Source of the DNA: Kipferlia bialata
Lineage: Eukaryota; Fornicata
Length of the DNA: 23,724 nt
Direction: 5' to 3'
NCBI GenBank assembly: GCA_003568945.1
Contig: BDIP01000111.1
Coordinates: 7,501 to 31,224, forward strand
Each line of letters begins with the position of its first letter. Positions within the stretch are counted from its first letter, which is position 1. Positions 10,501 to 20,154 of the stretch are shown piece after piece. The notes beneath the pieces were generated by a model. The model was not told the DNA's origin. It worked only from the letters and a program-made list of their open reading frames with translations, and did not search any database. The position numbers were made by a program, and so were the translations under genes.

Positions 10501-11843
10501 AGTACTATATTTCACATGATCAATATTTCCTATATGGATATCAGCTTTTCTCTTGCATCAGTAACTATATACTGTGTATCTGAGTACCTGCTGGTATGAC
10601 AAGATCTACATGGTGAAGTACTAATCGATGTCTAAACAGTACCATATATTAATGCAAAAGTGTGTGGTACCTGTTGGTATGACAGGATCTCAGCTGCAAA
10701 CCCGGAGGGCAGTCCACCTAGTGTTAGTGATATATGTACCTATATCGTAGTTGTGCGATATAGTCCGGATAGTCCCAATACATATGTGACCACTATGGAT
10801 GTTATGAAAGTGTGTCCACCTAGCAGCTCGAGCAGAGGGTCATAGGGTGGTGCAATGACCCTAGACGTCACAAAGACTAGGAGGACCTTGGGGGCAGCAA
10901 ATCTATGTATGAGGGGCTTAGACAAGGAAGCATACACATAAGTAGTGTGTCTGCATAATGCATGGTATACCTCCTTATCACCCTTTCGAATAGACATATA
11001 CATATCAGCGATTGAACGCAATAGTATATACCTCCCTATCACCCTAGCTAGTTGACCAGCTGACACATCAGATGTGGTCAGTGCCACTCTGTTGGAGAGG
11101 GACCTAGCTGCCAGGAAGCGCTGCTGGAAGGCGGCCTTAGGGTCAGGGTACATGTATTGTGTACAACATACCATCCGCTTACATTACATTACATCTTATA
11201 GGTAGTTGTCTGCTGGAAGGCGGCCTGAGTATGAGTTCCAACTGGTATATCAAGCACTTAGTCTGGGTATAGTGGGGATTCTCCATATCAAAAACCTCTC
11301 TACTCTTTCGAATCTCCGTGTCGTGGAGAGAAGGATTATAGATATTCACACTAACACTAAGGTATGGCTGTAGATGGTGTTGAATATACAGAAAATACCT
11401 GAGGGGAAGATAGCTCTGTGATGTCTCCTGCCGACATGGTAAAGAGGGAGAGAGGGGGGGTGGGAGAGTCAGTGCCTGAGTGAGGGTATACACGTCTAGT
11501 GCACACATATAGTGAGGCTCATGTAGTTTACTGGGTGTGTGTGTGTACGTACCTGCCGATGCTATGATGACCGAGCTCAGCTGGTGGGAGACAAGGCGTG
11601 CTGGGGGTTAGTGAAATAGAGACTAATCATATACCATATAGTAACTACATAAGTATTACAGATGACTTGTACCAAGCTGCATCGGTGCCTCTCCCTGACC
11701 CGAGTATACAGTATAGTCTCTTATCATATACCTATATGGTATAAGACACTATATGTGTCTCATACGGTATACATGTGTCTGATACCTAGCTGCTTCGGTG
11801 CCTCCCCCTGACCCGACACATCAATCACAAACACAACACTCAT
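7583..11843 (-). CDS. Gene C: von Willebrand A-like domain protein with low-complexity C-terminus
   Basis: Seventeen exons chain in phase from ATG at 11843 to TAG at 7583-7585: 11843-11786, 11600-11553, 11427-11399, 11135-11032, 10902-10820, 10717-10671, 10491-10376, 10320-10163, 10078-9818, 9709-9625, 9439-9363, 9267-9204, 8895-8766, 8621-8484, 8388-8317, 8111-7961 and 7653-7583. They total 1692 nt, 563 aa. Residues 1-145 resemble a VWA fold: strand SVVFVIDVSG at 2-11, a helix ARLVSHQLSS, strand KVLLVFVTSR near 85, then a helix GVEELSQSINSF. The metal site looks degenerate (DVSGQG rather than DxSxS), as in Sec23/Sec24 trunk or MED25-type VWA domains. The middle is unrecognised. A Glu-Gly run lies near 390, an Arg-Glu run near 510, and the tail is GSGGGWW. 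Exon phases are strong, the VWA call is moderate, and the cellular role is unknown. Confidence 0.72.
7717..7990 (-). repeat. Copies of the STPSTAHG exon end of gene C
   Basis: The 3' end of exon 8111-7961 (TSTPSTAH before GT) recurs downstream at about 7895-7871, 7812-7788 and, more decayed, 7735-7718. Each copy is followed by a GT donor on the - strand. The spacers contain short (TA)n tracts. Confidence 0.7.
8484..9095 (-). repeat. Copies of the GNALKDFYV exon start and a DVDVDM fragment
   Basis: Exon 8895-8766 (RGNALKDFYVLL...) is preceded in gene order by copies at about 9091-9060 (RGNTLMDFYV) and 9000-8966. The start of exon 8621-8484 (VDVDVDM) has a partial copy at about 8693-8665. These are exon-start echoes in the upstream intron, like those in the other genes. 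Confidence 0.65.
9490..9690 (-). repeat. Two copies of the WDMTAIHAL exon end
   Basis: The 3' end of exon 9709-9625 (PWDMTAIHALFTT) has a diverged copy at about 9543-9495. The copy keeps the WDMTA codons and then drifts. The spacer is (TA)n-rich. Confidence 0.65.
10585..10823 (-). repeat. Direct repeat at both ends of a gene C intron, plus a donor-edge copy
   Basis: The intron at 10819-10718 begins and ends with the same 10-mer on the coding strand, CTAGGTGGAC (10823-10814 and 10721-10712). The AGGT in it serves as donor at one end and as acceptor plus exon start at the other. The end of exon 10717-10671 (EILSYQQ then GT) has a copy at about 10607-10588. Confidence 0.75.
10968..11222 (-). 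repeat. Edge copies of the AAFQQ exon
   Basis: Exon 11135-11032 has a copy of its first 15 nt (AAFQQ) upstream at about 11227-11213, after CTCAG. A copy of its donor edge lies downstream at about 10985-10968. Both ends of one exon are therefore echoed in the adjoining introns. Confidence 0.65.
11683..11830 (-). repeat. Copy of the first-exon end of gene C
   Basis: The end of exon 11843-11786 (SGQGEAPKQL before GT) recurs at about 11706-11678 with a few changes and keeps GT. It includes the degenerate metal-site region of the VWA-like domain. Confidence 0.7.
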
Positions 11844-12361
11844 GGTGTGTGAAAGCCCTAAGAACCTGTCTGGAAACTAGCACTGGTACTGTGTTGTATA
11901 TACTGTGCCCAACCAGCGATCGGCGCTCGCAGTAGAATTTACGAGAGAGCCTCTCTTGATTGAGTATACTGCCCGTGCGGACACACGTGTGATTCTGTGG
12001 GACTGCCCTGACTGTAGTGTATCTAGCTTGTCTCTTTTCTTGTCAATGCTGGTGGTGTATGTAGGAAGGTGTGTGTCTAGTCAAGTGAGAGTGTCAGTCT
12101 ACAGCAAAGTAGGTTGAGAGCCTCTGACAGTACAGGTGCGCCATCTGCATACAGGTGTAGTACAACTGTAGTGAGAGTCTCATACTATATGATGTCATAT
12201 TGAGATCCTCAGAATGGTCGAGTCTACAAGAAAGTGAGAGTGCTAATTTGATTGCTACTAACCTCTCAATTTGACTCTACAGCACAATGACTAGTGACAA
12301 ACAACCGAACTTAGGATGATTGGACATATTCAGAGAAACAACAGAGAGTGCTACCCACACG
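11844..12361. other. Intergenic region between genes B and C (probable gene C promoter)
   Basis: This 518-bp stretch separates the stop of gene B from the start codon of gene C, both on the - strand. It has few simple repeats. A 70-codon open frame on + (11905-12117) has no splice or composition support. I see no recognisable core-promoter motif. Confidence 0.55.
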
Positions 12362-14381
12362 TCAGGAGTCTATTTCAAAGTGTGCAGTGACAACAAATAC
12401 ACCCACATCACTAGCCAATAACATATACTGGGTCTGAGTATCGCCTGCCCCCTCAAAGGGACACATGCTACCCTCATACATACCCTCTGGGAGTACCCCA
12501 CTCTCTCTCTCTCTCTCTCCCTCTTCACTGTTAGAGGTCTGTGTTGTTGTTAAAGTTCGAGTTGAGACCCATTCATCAGCCTCAGTAACATACACCGAAC
12601 TGTCAATCGGACAATTCTGTACCCCACCCCCACTAATACTGACTACATACTGCTGCTGGGTGCCAATTGGACTGACACAGCTGTGGATAAAGGGTGTGGG
12701 GTGGGGGTTGTGCTCTCTCCACACACCCCTAGGCACACTGTCTCCCCCTGACCCCGAGGGAGATAGTGTGAATGAGACGTGTCTGCTACCCGAGGGTTAG
12801 ACAGGTCGCTCTCTCTCTCCAAGTGTATATATATATTATAGATTATAGTTTATATACCAAACCTGAGCATACACACTGCAATGTGCCATTAATATTGAAC
12901 AGATAAGTACAAAAGGTCTAGTGTTGAGTAAATAATCAATAAAATACAGATACAGAATGCCCACCTGAGCACACACAGTGCAGGGTGTCTGCCATCACTA
13001 CAGAGGACACATGGCCCAGGGTGAAGGGGAGGTCCTGGAATCATATTTAATCCTATATATATCCTATATATACACTAAATATTTTAATAGTAGCACTAAA
13101 TAGACTATATACACGTGGCCCAGGGTGAAGGGAAGATCCTGGAATCACATTTCGTCCTGTATATATACTGTATCTACACAAAATATTATAATACTACTAT
13201 ACATATAGACATGTCTCAGGGTGAAGGGGAGGTCCTGGGGTCATATGAATAGGGGATGCAAGAACAAGAGTAAGAGCCATATCTCGCGTACCTCCCCCCT
13301 CTGCCACCTGTCTGTGGCTGGGTCATACCACCATGTCTCGCGGAGTGGGCCCTGTCTGTTGTATCCGCCTGGAGTAAGGTAGATATAAGCAAAGATAATA
13401 GATAGAGATACATATATTTGTATTGGTGTCATGGGCCCTGTCTGTTGTACCCAGCTGAGGAGATGTGCATATACTACAAATACATACTCCAATACATACA
13501 CACTGAGTATACCGACACATGTGAAAGTGTAAGGGGCCTGTCTGTTGCATAGAATACACAGTAAATACATAGACAGTGTACATAGTGTCCATAAGGTATA
13601 CACAGCGCTTACCTGCTATAAACACCCTGTCCCCCAAGCACCCCAAGGCACATGAGTGCGCATTGTATATTATACCATATAAATACTACCTACAATATAA
13701 CTAATGCATTAATTATCACATGTTATTACCTGCTATAAACAACCTATCCCCCAAGCACCCAGAGGCACATGAGTGTCGTGCACTAGGCCAGAGACCAGAG
13801 GCCACTCTCTCTCTCTTGGTGTGGAAGGCCATCTCACCCGTCTCACACGTTTCAGACGGCTCAGACGTCTCAGACGGTTCACTGTCTCTCCTTCTGAACC
13901 TAGCCTTGACCTTACGCCATATCGCATCTACCAAGGCCTCTCTCTTGCTGTAGCCCCCTACTATCACCCACCTGATGGTAAGGTATATATATATATATAT
14001 ATATATGGGGAGAGAGATGTAAATATCACCCACCTGAGGGTAAGGTGAAATATACATATGGAGAGAAGAGAGAAAGAGAGGTACTAGAGTAAGTCTATGT
14101 GGTATGTCATTGTGTACCAAGTCTTATGGCTCTCATGCATGTGGACAGCTGGATATATAAATAAATTACTACACAGCTGGATATATATATATATATATAC
14201 ATTACTACACAGAGAGATATATGTATATATACTACTCAAATAGTATATATATATACTCACTCTTCTGTATCTAGGTGGTATGCTCTCATCATGCATGTGG
14301 ACAGCTTTGAGGAACGATGGAGACCTCCAAAGAAGTATACAGTGGATCCAATCCTAGGTATTAGGAAGAGCATAACACTCT

Positions 14382-14426
<45 letters not shown>

Positions 14427-14491
14427 ATAGTGCAGATCCCCAAGGAAGCATACAGTCGTCCCTATCCTATATGTAAGAGGCATTACCCTAC

Positions 14492-14526
<35 letters not shown>

Positions 14527-16182
14527 ACGGTGCAGACGCCCCAAGAAGTATACAATTGCTCCAATCCTAGGTATTAGGAAGAGCATAACACTCTGAGATA
14601 TAGAGAGAGAGATGAACGGTGCAGACCTCCAAAGAAGTATACAGTCGTGCCAATTCTACAGGTAAGAGGTATTACCCTTTGAAAGAGAGAGAGAGAGAGA
14701 AAGGAATAGGTACAAACCCCCAAAGAAGAACACAGTGAATCCAATACTATATATCATATATACATATCATATATATAATATATGAAAAAGAAGTACACAG
14801 TGGATCTAATACTATGTATATCATATATATATAACATATATATCATATATGTAAGGACAATGCCATTATGAGGGAGAGAAGGAGGGAGGAACAGAGGGAG
14901 GATAGGAGAGACTGAAAGAGAGAGACACACAAATAGAGTGAACAACCATGGGCTACATATACTAGTACATATCATACCTCACTAGGGTCATGCCTTTAAG
15001 CTCACTCTCTCTGTATATATATATATAAATATAATCTATATATATACATATACAAGTATATATACCATATATAATATATATATACAATCTATGTATCCTA
15101 CCTCACTACAGCCATTCCCTTAAGCGCAGCCCTCGACCTATTCTCAGCATAGAGACTATTCACTCTGACGTGAGAGATTGTATATATACTTATGTATAAA
15201 TATACAAATTATGGAGAGAGAGTGTATATATAAATATATATATTGGCGTGACAATACCTCTGCACTGATTGTTCTGTAGTGTATCCCCCATCTCTGGTCT
15301 GTCTGAGTGTCACCGATAGGATGACCTCCCTGCCCAGATCAGAGGCACCTGATACATGAGATATATGAATAAGCATATATATATAAATACAGACAGAGCT
15401 TGACCTCCTTGCCCAGATCAGAGGCACCTAGTGTAAGTATATAGACACTCTTGTTTGTATGATGATGATGATTACCAGAGAAAATAAGAGGGACAGAGAG
15501 AGAGAGAGAGAATGACCTCCTTGCCTAGATCAGAGGCACCTGATACATGAGATATAAGTATAAGTATACTCACATATACATGTCTATAAATATATATATA
15601 GAGAGAGGATGACCTCCTTGCCCAGATCAGAGGCACCTAGAGTGAGAAATATGTAAATAAGTATACTAACATGAGAAGAACAGAATGACAGGGGGAGAGA
15701 GAGAGAATGACCTCCTTGCCTAGATCAGAGGCACCTAGAGTGAGGAAAGATAAAGGGGTAAAAGTATATATATATATAGAGAGAGAGAGAAGAGAAAAGC
15801 AGAGAGGATGACGGTCAGAGGCACCTATTGCAAAGTATGTATAAATAAAACTCACCCACTCTTACTTTCGTATGTACAAATATAGAGAGAGAGAATGACC
15901 TCCTTGCCAAGATCAGAGGCACCTGAGGCATCAGACATAAGTATATGCATGGGTATAAATATATGTGTATACATGTATATATCGAGACAGAGACAGAGAG
16001 AGTGGCCATGTTGCCCAGATCAGAGGCGCCTACAGTGAATGAGATCAAAACCCATGTCCATAAACTCTGTATATACTTACGTGTTACACTTGAAAATATG
16101 GAGATACTTCTCATACACACTATTATTATACATATATATTCAAATGAAAATAACGAACTTCAGAGATAATAGACAACGTAAA

Positions 16183-16225
<43 letters not shown>

Positions 16226-16483
16226 TGTTCACTATGGTCACATACACCTAGAGTGGGAAGAAACGCTATTTAGCCAGACGATGGCTAGATATATAGCAGA
16301 CCAATAGAAAGCAGACCAATATATATATAGATAGATCAATATAGTTGGAACCTGTAGTCACATGAACTCACCCACAACACCAACTTGGTTGGCACCTAGG
16401 GGAAAGGCCACGGGTACCCCATAAGCAGCACAGCCATCACTCAGGGCCAGGCGATCGAACTCCAGGCAGGGGATGCCCTGCAT
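12362..16483 (-). CDS. Gene B: kelch-repeat beta-propeller protein
   Basis: Eight exons chain in phase from ATG at 16483 to TGA at 12362-12364: 16483-16372, 15348-15258, 15164-15102, 14353-14261, 13971-13730, 13368-13292, 13034-12965 and 12747-12362. They total 1134 nt, 377 aa. Kelch signatures are clear: YFFGGLH near residue 95, WVIVGGYS near 121, and LFIAGGYN near 197 followed by WWYDPATDRW near 213. A weaker blade has YVVSISGGG near 283 with W about 20 residues later. This fits a propeller of about five to six blades, with a Glu-Ser-rich loop near 145-160. I see no BTB, F-box or membrane segment. Kelch propellers usually bind proteins; no partner can be named. Exon 1 has an alternative donor (CTAG then GTGCC near 16396) that would also keep frame. 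The exon chain is strong. Confidence 0.78.
12862..13240 (-). repeat. Copies of the DLPFTLGHVSSVVMADTL exon edges
   Basis: The start of exon 13034-12965 (DLPFTLGHV) has copies upstream in gene order at about 13141-13112 and 13238-13209. Its end has a copy downstream at about 12895-12867. Spacers are similar AT-rich sequences containing tatata and a conserved aaatatt...atag core, which points to a tandem unit of about 100 bp. Confidence 0.75.
13430..14055 (-). repeat. Copies of the GYNRQGP, GCLGDRLFIAG and WVI exon edges
   Basis: The GYNRQGP exon start (13368) has copies at about 13454-13432 and 13552-13530. The end of exon 13971-13730 has a 40-nt copy at about 13655-13612 that reads CALGCLGDRVFIAG and keeps its donor. 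The acceptor and first codons of the same exon recur at about 14042-14020 beyond a TA tract. Confidence 0.75.
14128..14814 (-). repeat. Six-copy array of the RIGTTVYFFGGLHR kelch exon start
   Basis: The start of exon 14353-14261 recurs at about 14468-14425, 14567-14525, 14659-14613, 14748-14706 and 14814-14783. Copy 4 reads RIGTTVYFFGGLHR and is intact. Copies 2, 3 and 5 carry replacements but stay hydrophobic and Gly-rich. The spacers alternate: those after copies 1 and 3 match, and those after copies 2 and 4 match, so a dimer was itself duplicated. Long (GA)n tracts lie at 14388-14422 and 14495-14524. The exon's end has decayed copies near 14155-14128. Confidence 0.8.
14388..14524 (-). repeat. 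(TC)n microsatellites on the coding strand of gene B
   Basis: Two nearly pure 30-36 bp GA tracts on the + strand (14388-14422 and 14495-14524) lie between exon echoes. Similar tracts occur at 15495-15510, 15776-15791 and 16189-16219. Confidence 0.9.
14977..15130 (-). repeat. Two copies of the ALKGMAVVR exon end
   Basis: The end of exon 15164-15102 (ALKGMAVV before GT) has a diverged copy at about 15005-14976 that reads ELKGMTLV and keeps the donor. The spacer is almost entirely (TA)n-like. Confidence 0.65.
15258..16029 (-). repeat. Eight-copy array of the GASDLGKEVILS exon start
   Basis: The start of exon 15348-15258 recurs upstream in gene order at about 15427-15401, 15539-15511, 15636-15607, 15734-15707, 15824-15806 (internally deleted), 15922-15894 and 16029-16001. 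Most copies keep the AG acceptor and read GASDLGKEVI, with mainly synonymous differences apart from Lys/Arg; the last is more diverged. In most copies the Ile-Leu-Ser codons pass directly into a (TC)n tract on the coding strand. Spacing is about 80-110 bp. Confidence 0.82.
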
Positions 16484-16690
16484 CGCAATAGAGCATCCAA
16501 AGAGAAGACTGCATTTAACGCCAAGATATGGAATACCAGACTACACCCTTATAGGTATTGATTGGCAAACACCAAAAAATCTCGGTGTGAAGGGGTGTAG
16601 GGTGACTCACCATGACTCTATGCTACACAGCAGCCACACACAGTGTCTGAGTGGGTCTCTCTCTCTCTCTCTACATTAGTGGTGTGTAGT
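16484..16690. promoter_or_regulatory. Shared divergent promoter region of genes B and D
   Basis: This 207-bp stretch lies between the start codons of two divergently transcribed kelch genes. It holds a short (TC)n tract (16656-16673) about 20 bp before the gene D ATG. No TATA box or known initiator can be assigned. A bidirectional promoter is inferred from the short spacing only. Confidence 0.5.
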
Positions 16691-17805
16691 ATGTCGATGG
16701 AAGAGCTGCAGCGGAGCTTTCGAGAGGAGCCGTCTCTTGCATCACTGAAAGTCAGGAACCAGGTGTACATAGGTATGCATGTAGTATAGCTACAGGTATT
16801 TATGTGTGCACATTATGATACTATACCCATTCTGATACTGTTTGTTACCTGGTAAATACTGGGTACTGCTACGTATATGTACGTATGCGCATTGTGTATT
16901 CCACACCGATATTGGATAGAATAGATCAATTCCACTCCATAGATCTATTTGGTCTTCCCTTCTCCAGTGTGTATCTCCCTCCCTCTCAGTCTCGGTGTTG
17001 TGTTTCTCTTGTCCTGAGTCTCCCCCCCCCCCCATCACCATTACCCTTTCCCTTACCGTACTCTTATCATGCAAGAGTATATATATGTATATATATACCA
17101 CCTTCATTTATCTCCCCCCCTCCCCCCAGGTGACAACACAGTCCTGGTCAATGGGTGGAGAAAGGGTGCCAAGAACTGTGCTTACTTCACAATCTCGCGT
17201 GTCCCAACACCTCTTAACTCGCGTAAAGAAGATGATAGTGGGTACACCTGGGTTGTGAGTGAGAGTGATCTCCCTACCCCCTTCCCACCCCTGTCCTCCT
17301 TTGCACTGACCCTGATACAAGGGTGTGTGTATGTGTATGGGGTGAGGATAGTGTATATTATAGAGTATACGTGTACACAGACTCTCTCCATCCCTCCTTC
17401 TTAACATTGACCCTGATACAAGGATGTGTGTATGTATATGGGGTGAATGTGTGTATATGGGACTATAAGGTACACAGTAGATGCATTCCTCAGGGGATAA
17501 ATCTATAATGATTCATATGTATATATATATACCCCATAATTACGCATAATCATATGTATATGTATGTGTATATATGTGCGTGTTTAAATACACTTATACC
17601 AGGTCAGGGACAGTGCGGGTGAGGTCTGTGCCGATATGTATGCAGTACATGATATACAATAAGTATATATATATATGTATATACATACTAACCCTAGGTC
17701 AGGGACAGTGAGGGGGAGGTCTGTGCCGATCTGTATGTGTTGCACATAGACACCATGGAGTGGGAGACACTCTCAAAAGAGACAAGGCAAGTCTCAACCT
17801 ATAGG

Positions 17806-17846
<41 letters not shown>

Positions 17847-18586
17847 CCGATCTGTATGTGCTGCACATAGACACCATGGAGTGGGAGACACTGTCAAAAG
17901 AGACAAGGTGATATATGTATCTATATGTATATATATATATGTATGTATGTATGTATGTATATGTGCTACATATAGACACGATGGAGTGGGAGACACTCTC
18001 TAAGGAGACAAGGTGAGACACACTCTGTAGAAATATGTATGTAGATATAGACATGTATGTATATGAATGCGCAACTAATAGATATATATATATAGTATCT
18101 CGCTGATTTATGTATAGTATCTCGCTGATTGTCAGGGAGGTCAATGGCAAGGTCAAGGCTGAGCAGTGGCCGATGAGACGCCATAACCACCTGTCCTTCG
18201 CAGTGGGTGGACGGTTGGTTGTGGTGGGGGGATACAGCCCAGACACGACACACACATATGGGTGAGTATGCAGCATGTAGTTGTATAGTATATAGTACTA
18301 TGTATTACGGCAATTGCTATAACTAAATACATAAGTATACATATGCAACTCTATCTGCGTCTATGAGGATACAGACACACACATATGGGTGAGCGCATGT
18401 TACTATATATATCATTATCTAAATATGCATCCAGATATGAGACGGATATATCGGTGTATCAGTGAATGTATATATATAAACTAATATATACTGGCTCCAT
18501 TATGTGGATCTGCATACTCCCAGTGGTGCCTGCAATGACTGCTAGGAGTTCACCCTAATACAATGCAACCCAAATATATACACATA

Positions 18587-18623
<37 letters not shown>

Positions 18624-19121
18624 CTAACATCCAGTGGTGCCCTCAATGACTGCTGGGAGTTCAACCCAGAGACCAGAAGGTATGGCAGATATATATATAT
18701 ATCACTCTTATATTAATTTGTGTATATATATATATATATCATGCTTAATGACTGCTGGGGGTTCAACCCGGAGACAAGGAGGTATGTTTGCATGCATATA
18801 TGGAGGAATATGATTGTAGCTCATTATAGTGTGATTTCTGAGTCCAATACTATGCAAGGAGGTGGCAATGCGTTATTAGTATATATGGGTATGATCTTAC
18901 TATATATTCCTTTCATATAGATAGGCAAGTTACACTACTCTAACCATAGGTGGAGACCATATATATTATATGTATATCTATATAATATATATATAGTATA
19001 CATATAGTGCATGTAGTCTGCATCTGGCAGATAATGAGCATACAATGCTCATATACCAATGAGTAGAGTTAGTATATTATATGTGGCAATGCTTTGATTA
19101 CTGCATGTCCCTAGATGAGGG

Positions 19122-19163
<42 letters not shown>

Positions 19164-20115
19164 ATTTTATTATAATCCCTTGGTGGAGACAGCGCAGGAG
19201 GTTTCATTAGCAACACTATTCTATGCATATAGGTAGTGTATATAGACATGTATAGGTATGTGTATGGGTGTCCTCTGACTTCCATTGACTTCTAGGTGGA
19301 GACAGCGCAAGAAGTGGAGGTTTGCAAACAAGGGCATCACAGTAGACGATGCATGCATTGTGGTATGTGTCTTTCTCTCTCTCTCTTTCTCTCTCTCTAT
19401 ATATATATATGTGTGTGTGTTTATGAATATGGAAATATACTAAATATGTATGTTTGCACACAAGGGCATCACGGTGGGAGATGCATGCATAGTGGCGGCT
19501 ATATGTATGTACAGTTACATATATATCCTGGTAGTAATATATTAATGCATGCCACTTGATATCTAGGTGTGTAAACATGCCTACTTACACCAGAATGGCT
19601 CCACGGCCCACGTATTCTACCAGAATGACATCCCAATGCATGTCCAGTTCACACTGGAGAAAGGTATCAATACTAATAGACAAACACACACACACATATA
19701 TATATATTAATATTTGTGTGTGTATAAATATATATGTGTGGGTACCCTATTGTTACCAGAATGACATCCCAATGCATGTTCAGTTCACACTGGAGAAAGG
19801 TATCAATTACAATATAGATATATATATATATATATGTATATATATTGTATGTGGGTACTCTCTAGTTTCTATATCATTAACCCAATGCATGTCCAATACA
19901 CACTGGAGAGAGGTATACTGTACTAATACCAATACACATAAACACATACATTCACAATAATATACACAAGTATGTATTTACATACTGTCCTTCTTTCTTT
20001 CCATTCACCCTCAGGTGCCTCTGTGAGTGGCACCCCTCTGTAATGTATATTCGTATACATATACATTCATCACTATATGAACTAGTATGCATATATCTTA
20101 ACATATATATATATA

Positions 20116-20154
<39 letters not shown>

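Noticed and set aside
11905-12117. A 70-codon + strand open frame between genes B and C
   Set aside because: There is no domain, splice or composition support, and length alone is not enough.
15258-16029. Regularly spaced short repeats resembling a CRISPR array
   Set aside because: The repeats are edges of a coding exon with splice sites, the spacers are AT-rich and related to each other, and the locus is eukaryotic.
7583-16483. Genes B and C as one long kelch-VWA fusion gene
   Set aside because: The B chain ends at an in-frame TGA (12362-12364), and C has a well-placed ATG at 11843. Both chains have lengths divisible by three, and no exon bridges the 518-bp gap.
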